From: Apostichopus japonicus
Taxonomy: Eukaryota > Echinodermata > Holothuroidea > Aspidochirotida > Stichopodidae
Direction: 5' to 3'
DNA length: 64,000 nt
Assembly (NCBI RefSeq): GCF_037975245.1
Contig: NC_092580.1
Span: forward strand, 23,701,001 to 23,765,000
The notes under the pieces were generated by a model. That model saw only the letters and a program-made list of their open reading frames with translations. It did no database searches and was not told the origin of the DNA. Both the position numbers and the translations under genes were made by a program. The stretch's first letter is position 1. The number at the start of each line of letters is the position of its first letter. Below, in pieces: positions 46,715 to 58,599 of the stretch.

Positions 46715-49700
46715 CATCAGGTCCTTTATTGGATATTGCTGCTCATGTTTAAAGCAATTGTATATATATATAGAATAGGTTTATTTCATCCACTGCAAAA
46801 TTATAAATTGTGAAATATTACGAAAGAAATTGTTAATTTTATTCTTCTTCTTTCTTTTTTTGTGCTTATAAACGCATTTTGATCAAAAGACGATTTTAAG
46901 AAGATTGTATAAAGTTTTTAGTCAATTTAATTTGTCGTGAAAATTGTGTCTGTAAATCAAATATTAATTGAATAATGATAATATTTCTTAAAGCTTATGT
47001 AAATTAGTGAAATTGTTAATTACTAAGATAAAAATGATACCGCTCAGTAATATTTGATTCTCACAAAACCCACTAAAGTCTTTCAATAATTCAAGTGGAA
47101 TAATCATGTAGTTAAGTCTTTCAACTCTTCATTGTTTTTTTGTATTAATTAGTAAGCTAAATATAAACATATTTCTCGCAACGTACTTAACCTTTTCGTG
47201 TATCTTCAACTTTTCGATATCTTTCTTCTTTGAGGAATCTTTTGCCTTAGACATAATGAAAATATATCATTTCTTTCATAAATTATTAAGATTTTCAAGT
47301 GTTTTCAAGGTTTACTTAAATTTATTAATCTATAAAACTAATTGCTTCTTTTATTTGTATTGAGTTTGCAATATCTAATGCATATTCATTACTTCTAAAT
47401 TCTAATAGAAATATTTCAATCCATATTTATTACTTCTAATGATTATATATATTTCATCGGTTTGCGATCAATATCGGGAATATTGGAAACCTTGGCTTAT
47501 CAATACTGTGCCTTTTTCACTGTGCTGTGTCTTTATGTGAATTTAGTCTTTCAAATTGTCTCTTCTTCACAAATACCAGAGATTTCAGCCGGTTGTGGTC
47601 TTGATTTTAATATTTCTGATGAAAACTACTAATTTGTATGTCATACCAAGGTTTCATATGTGATGCGGAGTTTTAGATCCGATTTACGGAATTATGAAGT
47701 TGTAATTCAGTCAGTCGAGCCACTAAGCGTCCCGTTGTTTTAGTACAGTCTAAAATCCAAAGGTTGGTACTTTACATATAGACCTATATTGTACTACTAC
47801 AATGTTATTTGTCACATCTTTGGCTAAATTCATGTTTAGTATATGTTCCCTTTCAACGGGAATGGTGATGCACACCCGACGATGATCACACAGTCACAGT
47901 CCCGATGCAAGGGGACTGGGGTTGAGAGCGGATCAGTCGTTCGGTAGTTTGGTTTTCGTGCCCAGGTTCTTTCCTGGGCGACTTTTTCTTAAAAAGTATC
48001 TTGATTTAAGGAATGAGTCACATACGTGTTAACAGTTAATTCTCCTTCATTGCAAAGTTCCTCTTGTTGCATAAGCCATGCCAATTGCTTGGCTTCATCT
48101 TTTGTTGTTCATAGTTTGTCTGAGGTGCTTGGGAGAGATGGGGGGGGGGGGGGAGACAGTAGCGTGTGGAACCGTGCCATGGATCAAGAGGGTACATGGT
48201 ATTAAAGAGGTTTATCCTTCATATTGATTGTTAGTAAAATGAATGGCCGGCACAGAATCCCTCTCTATCAAATTATATCTCATTTCTCTTTCTCTCTTGT
48301 ACTGATATGTAGAATACTTATATATGTTAATACTATATTAAGACGTTATTATAATTTTCTCAACAAACTTTGACTTAAGATCGAGCGATTCGTAAAGAAA
48401 AATAATAAAAAAAGTCTTAATATCTATTACTGATCGACAAAGAGGATCCAAAAATGAGTCAATATTTTTTTTTTATTACCCTTTTCATCTCTTTTATTAA
48501 ATTTCAACCTTGTAAAATTATAACTAATTGTTGGTTTTCCTCTTTTTAAAGTAAAATACATGTAGATGCAGTTTAAATCAGAAATAATAGAATATGTGCA
48601 TCAAGCATGATCCGATGTATCGATGTGTAATTCTTATCATTATGTTGTTCATTTTACTTTGCTATTGTGTGTACGTATGTCTGTGTGTCTGTCTGTCCAA
48701 AGCGAGTCATTTTTTAGAAGAGACCAGACTCGCTCAAATGAACGATCTAACCGTGTAAACATCAAAGTTTACAAAAAACAAACAAGTATATATTTGAAAC
48801 ATGTAGTTATTGTTCATAATGATAACTCAGCAATGATAAGGGCCGTTACATTACATCTGGAATTATTTCATAGTCATGCATACAAGGTGAAATATTGGTA
48901 TTCATACTAGGATATATATCATATACCCTGCTGAGGTAAAGATCTTTGATATAACAATGTTTCCGAAGAAATATTCTTTCTGACAATGTGTAGTAGGCCA
49001 TCATGCATGTGTACTTTATCTAGTAAACAAACCAACTTCAAATAACAGATAATTTAGCAATGGTGAAACTGGTACGGTATGCTCAGGGGCGAATCGTTCG
49101 TTGCTAAGAATTATTGGCTACAAACTATTTGTTTTTTCCCTCAATATATACTGGATTAATTCACACGCTTCTAGGGCGTTCGTTGTTTATACCGACGTTT
49201 TCTTTCCGGGTTCCACCTCTCACAAGAAACCCTGGATTCGTCACTTCATGATGTGTTTATTTACAACTGAAAACCTTTGATCATCAAAGTTCAAACAATG
49301 TTGATCGTTCGTCTTCGCATCAGCTTTGTATGTTAAAGGTGATCATTCCTTTGGCAAACAATTTTTAGATAGGCCAACGATGGTCACCCAAAACTTTTAT
49401 AGTAGTATAGATAACACATCAAATCGACGTAAAAGCAGCAGTTAGGGTGTAAGTATTAAGTTTTACATTATATTCACGGGATATAGCTTTATACCCTATA
49501 TATGTATATCCTTATAAATGATTAGTTGGTTGAATAGATCAACGTAAACAAACATACAACGAATTAACTTTTCTTGCTTTTACAGCCTTCGTTTCAAGGA
49601 CACTGAACACAGGTTTGTGGCCTAAGGCAACTTTTCGAAATATTAATATTTTATTGTCTTCTTTCAAGAGGGGAGCATCACATCATTCAAATGATACATG

Positions 49701-50500
49701 TGGGCTTGTATTTAGGGGTTAATTTACTGGCCTAAGATAAGAAATTTGATGAGTGCTTCACTCAAAAGCATAGTTTGCACATTAAACAAGGTTCCCAAAT
49801 TTACCAAACTTCACTTGCCTGCAAGAGAATGTTCCCGACAATGATGAACTTTTCAGTCGGCAACCAGTTTCCACGATAGGATTTACTCCGCCGCGCGTTT
49901 CCTTATTCATGCACGTGCTGCAATTTGTACTCACGTTATATTCACATGTATATGTCCCAATACACACGACCCAATAATAACCAATATAGACCAAACAAAC
50001 TAAACATGCTCAAATACTGTTGTATATCTTTGGAAATACATATAATGAATTGTTATTCAATATAAATGCACGATGAGAGACCACTAGAGTTCCTCCTGTC
50101 AGAATCCAGGTATAAAGTGTAGTGTAAATGAAGACTCAAAAACCATGATTCCCAAAATGTCACGGCATGAATTTTAACTGTTTCAACGATAAGGAATAAG
50201 AGAAACCTGTATTTCTGAATTTTTCGAGCTGTCAGCCAAAATATTTTGTTAGTATTTAGTACAGCAGAAGGCCTGGTTGGTATTTAATACCAATTTGTAA
50301 CCTAACTGCATTTTACGCATCCATACTTGTTTCTACGTGTTTGTAAATATGTTACTCTCCATGGCAACATGGAGGACACTGGAGTTATGGAAACTGACTA
50401 GACTAAGACAGCAAAATTATATACATTGTGGATCAATGGATAGATGAATAGATAGATATTTCACAGAAACGAAATTACTAAAGTACACAACCTGTTACTG
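46715..50500. other. Intergenic region between receptor gene and OAS-like gene
   Basis: AT-rich DNA without a convincing exon. A G-run is at about 48141-48153 and a small hairpin GCCCAGGttctttCCTGGGC is at about 47961-47979. The frames at 48623-48910 and 49782-49994 have no motifs. Confidence 0.45.
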
Positions 50501-52179
50501 TTATGTACCATGACAGAATACAAACTGTTGAATAAATCCAACAGCCTTCCTTCGCCTACTCATCGTCGGCATTGTAACATTGGCTACATTGTTACATAAC
50601 TCCGCTGAAGTATGCTGTTCGTCAATCCCGACATTAAATATACTGAATAATTTACTCTTTAAAGTACATTGGTAGTCTGCATACTCTAATGCTCTCAATG
50701 TCATCTGTGCGTGCTGATGCAATTTCCGTAGATTTTTCGAGCCAGACCCCTTAATCACATCCTCAAATGGACTGCATGGGTTTATTACAAAGTTCGTTTT
50801 CTTTAGAAGTTCCCTTGGAATGTCGTCAATTGAATAATATTCTGTCCAAAATAATTTCACAGCATCAGACATTGTTATTAATCGTAGAAAGTATTTAAAG
50901 CCACTGACTATATCGGGATATTCATTCATAATTTCCGTCTGTTCGGCGGCGTGAATTGCAAATAGTTCAATAATTATCGAGCGTCCTCTTTTAAAACCAT
51001 CCACATGGCACACCGAGCTCCATAGCTTCGCTAATCGAATAATAGCTCGACAATAGTCACTCCTTGATCCGGTAAATTCTACAAGTCCTTCTAAAGTAGA
51101 CGAACTTAGAACTCTTGAATATAATACGTACTGCCTGCTGCCGTTTATAAATCGCAGTGTGCGTTTGACTTGCCCAGTGACCTTAGACGTGCCAAAAACA
51201 TTATAAGTTTCCGTCATCATTACGTCACTATTTTCCATTAAATAACTCGTTTCGTCGTGATGTATTTGATCATTATCATATTCTTCTGTCTTCTCTGACA
51301 TATCAACTCCGAGCTGCAAATCTACGTCAACATTTCTAAATTTAAAGGCATGTATTACAAATCCGTCATACTGCTTCGTGATGTAACTATGCCGGAATGC
51401 TGATGTTTGCAACCAATCACGAAGTATCTTATTCAATATCGCAAATCTTCTGATCAATTGATCGTGATCTAATTCGACGAAAATTATCACATCCAAATCC
51501 TTTGTCGTTGGAAGAGAGACACCCTTTGCAGTACTGCCGACGAGGGACACACGGTTGATGTTGTCAATCGACTTGGACAAGTTGAACAATATAGCTCGTC
51601 TAATCTCTTCAAATACGTGAAGTAAGCGTTTCGCTTGGTCTGAGTTGGTTTCTAAAAATGAAGTGAAATTGTCTAGAAGTTCCGATACATCATCATAATG
51701 GTAACGCCAAGCGTCGTTTACAGTGTAACATTCTGCTGGCGTAACGTTGTTGTGATCTGAGGAAGAAAGAAAACATTGATTATATTATAGTATTAATAAG
51801 GATTAGGTCAGTAGACAAAGAGAGAGAGAGGGGGCTGGTTGGCGATCCTGGAATGAGGCCAGAAACGCAGCTGCCGACCGAGATAAATGGAGACGCTCGG
51901 TGGAGGCCTTATTTGCCTCTAGGCAAGAAGAAGACAGATGATGATTAATAAGGATTGTATAAAACATTTCAATAAAAATATAGAAATTAGAAAAATGTAT
52001 ACAGACATAGAGACAGACGGACGAATGGAAGGATGGATGAATGTACTGATAATTTGGTTTTTATACATATGTACAAAATGTTGAACCTTACCTGTTTCCA
52101 TACAAGCTGCTTCTGACAATAAAACAGGTGAAACTAATAAGCATATCCGGAGGCACAGTAAGTCCCAGTCTTTAAGCAT
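50501..52179 (-). CDS. 2'-5'-oligoadenylate-synthetase-like nucleotidyltransferase with leader peptide
   Basis: Two exons (52179-52092 and 51756-50501) join in phase to 447 residues. An in-frame TAG lies 24 bases upstream of the ATG. Residues 1-29 (LLCLRICLLVSPVLLSEA core) look like a signal peptide. The nucleotidyltransferase core has GSTAKG at 103-108, the D-x-D metal ligands Asp116 and Asp118 (DLDVIIFV), and the third acidic ligand in VDVDLQLGVD, probably Asp175. The second half has RAIIRLAKLW and RSIIIELFAIHAAEQ, matching the OAS C-terminal helix block (R..IRLVK.W...YALELL.IYAWE). OAS enzymes sense dsRNA and make 2'-5'-linked oligoadenylates. The residues suggest an active enzyme; RNA binding cannot be judged. 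OAS proteins are normally cytosolic, so the leader is odd. It lies just downstream of the LRR-pseudocaspase gene on the same strand. Confidence 0.8.
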
Positions 52180-52802
52180 CTTCCTTCTAATTTCACTTTC
52201 CTACTATTAAACATAAGCGATACGACTTGTTTCTTTTAAGTTTCGCTGTCAATTCGATATTATTGTTTTAGCACAATGTATTGCACGACCATCGGGAGAC
52301 CAGCAAATTTATTTTGGGAATTTGCTTCATTCTTAATGATCTAAATGCAGATATGCCTACCAAACTCGAGTGGTAGATTATTTTATATGGATACAGTTGC
52401 TGGTTGCAGTTGTAACTGAATGCTAGATTTATTGGAACCAAAACAGCCCATAGCGTATCAAATATCGCGTTGTATCAAGCCAAAACGAAATGTCAATCGC
52501 TGACGTTTGATCCGGCTTCGACGTAGCTCGGTTACAGCTGGGAGGTGTTATAATCACCAGCTGCCTGGTTACAGTACCCACATTAACGCAACAACAGAAA
52601 AAGAAAAAGAGTAACAAAATTTTCTAAATTTTCAAACAAGCACATGTATTTTTTTTTAAAATAAATTAAGGCAAAGTTAGCACATGGACATTCTTGCTTA
52701 CTGCATAAACAAGGGTCAAAGGGCAAGCACAATTAGTCTTATCTAATTTATGATTGTTGTAGGGGTTACTTCGTGGTCCATATGGGGTTTACTACATATT
52801 AT

Positions 52803-52898
52803 ATTTATATATATATATATATTATTGTTTACTGCATACTATATATATATATATAAATATATATATATATTCATATGTATATATATATATATATATTC

Positions 52899-52929
<31 letters not shown>

Positions 52930-52930
52930 A
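52803..52930. repeat. AT microsatellite cluster
   Basis: AT tracts with TTCATATG interruptions lie between the LRR-pseudocaspase stop and the OAS-like start. Confidence 0.92.
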
Positions 52931-53150
52931 AGCTTTGAGTGATCGGCGTTAAGTGATGTGGTTGTAACAAGATGATTAAACCAACTTCTGAGTGGGCAGG
53001 GGTAGGGAGGAAGGGGAGAGTGTAGTTTTTTCCTATAATACGAAACAGTTTAAAAGAAATGAAATGGCTAGAATTTGGTGACAAAGGAACTTTGTAATTC
53101 TTTTTAAAGAACAAGCACCTGCAATTAAATGCTTGGAGGAAAGAGTAAAG

Positions 53151-55492
53151 TTATTTATTTTTTGTTCTACTTTCCGTCCCTGAAGTATGAATACTTAAGT
53201 AAAGGTTATATTTTAAAGACGATTGGATGATTGGATCAATACTTGTGACGTCATAGCCGTTCTTGGTTCTGATTCGCTTCTTTCTGACTTCTGCGTGGAC
53301 AGTTGTAAGAATATCAAGTAAGTTCAGTTTACGAGCATATTTCTCTAAAAGTATAAATAGTTTTTCAACATAGAATTTATAAACACTTTCCTCCCCAGAA
53401 CAAATTGCATTTTGGGGTACAAAGGCGAACGTAAGGAGAAAATCGGAATCATTTGGGATCAATCTATTGTCATTTAGTGGATTTATCTTTTTCCTTTCGA
53501 CTCCGGAAGGACTTGATTCCGTCGATTTCTCTTTCCTTAAAGATCGATCATCTTTGCGTGCTTTTCCGTTCTCGTGTTCGAGTATCTGAAGAAAAAATAA
53601 CTTCGGCTTGTCGGCAAGAGTCGGGCAGTTGCTTCGTGAAAATATATCAGTGAGTTGATCAACGTTGACAGATATTCCATCGGGCCCTTTAACTCTTCCG
53701 TTAGATCCTTTGGACAGAATACAGATGATCAAACAGTCAAAATATGAGTGGTCTTCCAGGCTTACAAAGCGTAACGCAGATATTATATCCAAAGACATCA
53801 ATCCACGCATTACGCGCACGTTCAGACCAAGCTTTGTTAGGACACTTCGTAGTGCGTCTGTCGAAAGAAAAAATTGTAACAATTAACAGACTGCTGTGTA
53901 AATTTCTTAATAGTTCCAAGTGATTTGCCAGACAATATAAAGAGGTTAACAAAGGTAAAAATGAAACGATATAGAGAATAAAGAGTTTCAAATTTAAACA
54001 TTTTTCTAGATTTTTATAAAATGATCGTAAACGTTTGTGTAGATTTATATGACCATCGTTAGATTATATCTAGCATCTAAGGTGAAATAATTATTATTAT
54101 TATAATAATAATAATAATAAAATAATAATATTGATGTTTTTGTGTCTTTCAAGTCATCATCAAAGAGATGGCACTTTAATGAGTTTTTAGAAAAGAGGTG
54201 AATAGAATGTTCCACAGATACTTTTGGGGAACAATATCTTTTCGACTCCTACCCTGTATGTCCCAACGTCCTCCTACTATAGCTACATAGCTAAAACAAA
54301 TAAAATATATACAAAAAAAAAAATATGTGTTTGTATGTTAGTGTTTTCAAAGTCTGTAAAGTGACACCAACTGTTTCACAGAGAATTCTGAAGAGCTGAT
54401 TCACAGGAACCTCCGTTATAGTTTTGATAATGTACAGCGGAACAGATTTGAATCCGCCAAACATTTTATATGCATGTAATTATAGGTTGTTTCCCATCAG
54501 TGTACCCACATATAGGCTAGGCTATACTTACTAGTACTCTCTGTTACAGATTCAACAGTGCTGCTTGCCGCTCTGGCGCTTTTGACGGGAGATTCGTGAT
54601 CATTTTCGCCGTTGCTAAGAGCCTCTAAGTCGCATAAGTTATCAATTATAACAGCGATACCTCGAGGTCTAGTCCTCATAGCATAACAAGGTTTTTCTTC
54701 AGAGTCTTTGCTGTCCTTTCTGAACTCGACAAATTTCTTTCTTTCCGCCCTAGAATTGATTTCTCTTTGGAATTTGCGCAGTCCTTCCGTACCTTCCTTC
54801 TCAAGGCTTTCAAAGATAGGAAATATCAGTGGGCATCCATCCCAATGCAGTTTCTTCAGTTTTGTAGCATTTGTCCCCAGATAAGCTGGTAATGTCCTCA
54901 GTGGATTGTCTGTGAGTTTGAGGTCTTCGAGATGTTCTAAGTCACACAAGCTCTGTGGAAGCCATTCCAAGTTGTTATTCCCAATCCAAAGTGTTTTTAG
55001 TCCTCTCAAGTAAGATATTTGTGATGGCAAACTCGACAGATCATTGCCATCGAAAAAGATCTTCTCTAGATGAACTAGACTCGAAGTACATATCTCTAAC
55101 GGAAACTCAGTGAACGAATTATCCGACAAGTCTAAGAATCGTAAATTTATCATTTGATTAATCTGCGAAGGTATTCGGTTTAGATTATTACTAGCCAAAT
55201 ATAACCGGAACAACTCCCTCAGTTGGCAAAGAACCAATGGAAAAGAATCAAATGAGTTGCTCTCCAAGTAGAGCCATTTTAAGCTTTTCAGGTACTGAAG
55301 TTCGAACGGTAATTCTCGTAGGCGATTGACATTAAGATTCAACCACTGTAAGTCCTTTAGTTTCAATACGTCTTCTGGTAGTTTCTGTAAGTTTCTGTAG
55401 TTTAAATCTAGGCGGAGCTCAAGGGAACTTCCTCGATATGGTTCTATCGCGAGCCCGTCGAAGCTGAGTGCAAGCTTACCGTGGCGAGCCAT
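53151..55492 (-). CDS. LRR protein fused to a catalytically dead caspase domain
   Basis: Two coding exons (55492-54532, donor GTAAGT; 53857-53151, acceptor TTTCGACAG) join in phase to 555 residues. Residues about 27-220 form about eight 23-residue LRRs of the SHOC2 type (LP.x..L..L..L.L..N). From about 268 the sequence follows caspase p20/p10: RTRPRGIAVII, FDCLIICILSKG, GPDGISVNVDQLTDIF, KPKLFFLQILEH, then FLLTFAFVP and LLDILTTVHAEV. The catalytic His of SHG is Lys370, and the Cys of QACRG is Leu413 (QILEH). The p10 SWR pocket motif is also lost, though the Arg of PRG stays. It is therefore a non-proteolytic caspase homologue, like cFLIP, most likely a regulator of initiator-caspase or immune signalling (inference). 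The start ATG follows a splice acceptor at 55504-55506, implying a 5' UTR exon upstream. AATAAA overlaps the stop codon. Confidence 0.85.
54090..54130. repeat. AAT/ATT trinucleotide inverted tract
   Basis: ATTATTATTATT followed by AATAATAATAAT in the intron of the LRR-pseudocaspase gene. The two halves can pair as a hairpin. Confidence 0.85.
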
Positions 55493-55569
55493 TGCATTTA
55501 ATTCTGAAGAAATGATACAAAAAATAGAGGGGAAACGTTCACTGTACCTTAGTAACTGCACTTATTAAG

Positions 55570-57570
55570 ACATTAATATAACTGAAAATGAAATGTAAAA
55601 AATACACGGTAATCAGCGTCTATTGCAACATTTAAATATAAATTATTGTAATAACTATCTACGCTACATATTCTGTAGCATATGTAATATGATACCTATA
55701 GATTGTAGTCTGCAACATGTAAGGCATACTAACATATCTGGTAATTCTTTATTAGGTTTCTTCTCTTGTGAAGTTTTCATTGAATAAATAAGACCATAAT
55801 GATAATAAGTGTACGGTATAACATATACATAAAGCATATACATGTAGCATATACATCCTACATGTAGCTATATATATACATATGTAACTTCCATCCCCTC
55901 ACATCCCAATGTTTACAGCAATCCTATTCGCGCGGTAATGTTGCCGACACTTGCAAGGAGCGAGTCTTGCAACACCCCCGAACGAACTTGGTCACACCAT
56001 GGAGCTATAAACAGCTCCATGGTCACACATAGCAGTATATCACGAGATACCATTGAATGGCAAGTAAGTATATATGCTGTTACCATGATATTGAACAAAT
56101 AATAAAATTTGCTAAAAAGGTTCCAGCACACAGCTTACACATACCAGCAAATAATCCTGGTATTTTAGATTCCGCATGATATAGTAACGGGTGGCAGCCC
56201 TGAATTAGAAAACTGTAAATTGACATCAGTAAATTTCCCTTTGAACCGCAGTTGACCGCTAAGTATGAGGTGCTTTATACCATGGAGGTAAAAACAGATC
56301 CATGTTTATACGTAAAGTGAGAATGGGCTATACTGAGTAGCCTAATGAATATGCGGTCCCCGTTCCATAGGTGTCTGTCTGCAGTAGTAATGCTATTTTA
56401 TTCCGTGTTCGTAAATCTTTCTTGGCTGATACGAACGGTAACCAGGGAGTTGTTATGGAAACTCCCTGCTGTAACACTCTGTAAGTGTCATTGTAAGTCT
56501 ATGAATATAATAGAGAGAACATTTCACATGGCTCGAAATAGGTAAATTGACAGCGCACGGCTGTCTACGACACGACACTGTGTATATAGTTCCAAACTAG
56601 AGTGAATCTTTTACGAAAGGTTAACTATGTATGCTACAACTTTTAGTATTATTATGATGGGTAGGCCTTTACCTTTTTAACCTCTGGTCTCTTCTATCAG
56701 GCTCGGCGTGCTAGCTTTTCCATGTCTTCTCAGGTGATGTCGTCTGCCGATCCAACATATAGTCTTTATGTTCACGATCTAAAGCAGGAACGGTTTAACA
56801 CACCGTTGACACGTTCATAATGGTTGTATTGGATCAAACATAGTGATAGTACGTACGAACGTATTCAGATCATCTAGTGTTTACTGAGCTCTCCTCAAAG
56901 ACTTCAAGAAATCGATATATGTGGATCGAGATTCTTGTTTCATCAAACAATTGTCCATGAAGAACTCAAAGACAGCGTCCTTTTGTCATCATTGAACAGA
57001 TTGTGTCAACAAAACGTTTCTGAACGTTTAAAATATGTAGTGGGTTTATTAATTGTTACTAGTCTCTCAATGTCATCATAGCCTTGTCTTCAGAGGGGAG
57101 CGATTTGTCACTCAAGGGAGTTACAACTCTGGTAACACCATAGAAGGTATCACACCATGGAGCTCCTTGGTAACACTTCCATGATAACTGTTGACACACA
57201 TGTATACGAGCGAGAGAATTGTGGTTTAGATGATGGCCTAGTTTAATGCTAGCGAACCCCACGGGTAAGCCTTCACGAGCTCATATGACACCCTGTCCAT
57301 CTGATAATCATGGGATGAACACATGATTTATATCAAGCCTTCCCTTTTCGACGATGTTGTAAAGTTCTCTAGTGATCTAAAATATGGTGTCTAAAATAAA
57401 CGTCAAAGTGCAGGTTCTAACACCATCATTTAGGCTGCAGTCAATGCTCACTATAGGCATTACCTCAGGGTGGCATACGCCCATTAAAAGCCACGTTGAC
57501 TTACACACTAAATCACAAAAGTAATGTGGTCTCTAAGTCTAGATAGAAGTTTTCACTAGCCAAAGGCTAC
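55570..57570. other. Upstream/intergenic region with short hairpins
   Basis: No coding exon was recognised. It should include the 5' UTR exon and promoter of the LRR-pseudocaspase gene, but neither could be pinpointed. Short hairpins occur: ACCATGGAGCT/AGCTCCATGGT at 55996-56023 and CAGGGAGTT/AACTCCCTG at 56443-56468. A related CCATGGAGCT word is near 57155. Confidence 0.45.
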
Positions 57571-57589
57571 CCATCACCGGATAGCTGAC

Positions 57590-57855
57590 CGTGACCGGAC
57601 AAATACCCCCCAGACAAATACCCCCGGACGATTACCCCCTCCCCAGTCAATAACCCCCGGACGATAACCCACCGGACAATTACCCCCCGGACAATACCAC
57701 CCGGGCAATAACCCCCAGGACAACTACCACCCGGACAAATACCCCCTGGACAATAACCCCGAGGAAAAACCCCCCGGACAACTACCCCCTCGGACGAATA
57801 CCCCCTAGACAATCACCCCGGATAAATACCCCCGGTCGAATATCCCCCTGGACAT
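57590..57855 (-). repeat. GC-rich minisatellite, CCCCGGACAA type
   Basis: Imperfect units of about 15-18 bp (ACCCCCCGGACAAATA and variants) repeat across 260 bp on the plus strand. The glycine-rich minus-strand frame (RGVIVRG repeats) is only a translation of the repeat. The same motif in opposite orientation is at 60185-60505. Confidence 0.85.
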
Positions 57856-57869
57856 ATGCCATTAACTAT

Positions 57870-58305
57870 AGGGAACGGATGCAGCGACGGATACGCAGGT
57901 CTTTTTCGAGTTAAGTTTTCCGCAGGCCTAAATATATACCCAAGTCCCTCAAGCAACTGCGAGAGCATATTTAAAATTGGGTCAGGGTGCCGGTTAAACT
58001 GGCACCACTAGGGTCGTCGTGTGCCCTGGCCCTTTTAACCTCCTCCCAACTTTAAAAAAGATTCGAACTTTTCATATATAAGCCCCTAAATATCCTGGAT
58101 AGTGTTTGACAATGGACCGAGGCCCGGGGAAACATAGGTGGGACGGCGGTGGGAGAAGCACGAGGGAGGGGGGGTGGGCATTAGTCACTGATGGTAGTAA
58201 CTGTTAATTTACTATTAGTTATAGTGACACTAGTCTGTATTATTAATCTTCGAACAATTCCGGCTTATTGCGACTTACCATTTTCAAGTTTTCTTTCTGG
58301 GTAAT
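57870..58305. other. Gene-free stretch
   Basis: No exon or distinct repeat is supported; there is a short G-rich patch near 58163-58178. Confidence 0.4.
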
Positions 58306-58310
58306 TTTAC

Positions 58311-58592
58311 TTTGTTATGTTATGTTATGTTAGTTTTTGTATAGGGCTTTATATGGCACAGCCATCTCAAAGCGCTTTAAATCCCTGGTCATCCGGCTGG
58401 CTGCCGAGAATCCAGCGCACACGCCTAAGTGACCTTACAGGTACCCGTATATACACCTGGATGGAGAGGGGCAGTCGAGATAAAAGTGCCTTGCCCAAGG
58501 ACACAACATAATGGTGAGAGCTGGAATCGAACCCACAATCCTGAGATCATATATAAAACCAATGCATTAGCCACTCGGCCACCACGCTCCCC
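58311..58592 (-). mobile_element. tRNA-derived SINE, Ser/Leu-like head
   Basis: The minus strand starts GGAGCGTGGTGGCCGAGTGG (box A TGGCCGAGTGG), then GGGTTCGATTCC (box B). The body contains TTGGGCAAGGCAC and AAAGCGCTTTGAGATGG, and the tail is (AACAT)n at 58311-58332. The head resembles a tRNA-Ser or tRNA-Leu, but the anticodon region and acceptor stem are not intact, so it is a retroposon and not a tRNA gene. The short plus-strand frames across it are not genes. Confidence 0.78.
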
Positions 58593-58599
58593 TTGTTTT

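Noticed and set aside
57567-57812. Glycine/valine-rich repeated protein (RGVIVRG type)
   Set aside because: Produced by the GC-rich minisatellite; it carries no start context, splice partner or conserved domain. The Pro-rich frame at 60081-60515 is rejected for the same reason.
58500-58592. tRNA-Ser/Leu gene on the minus strand
   Set aside because: Head of a SINE with a tRNA-unrelated body and (AACAT)n tail; the cloverleaf is degraded.
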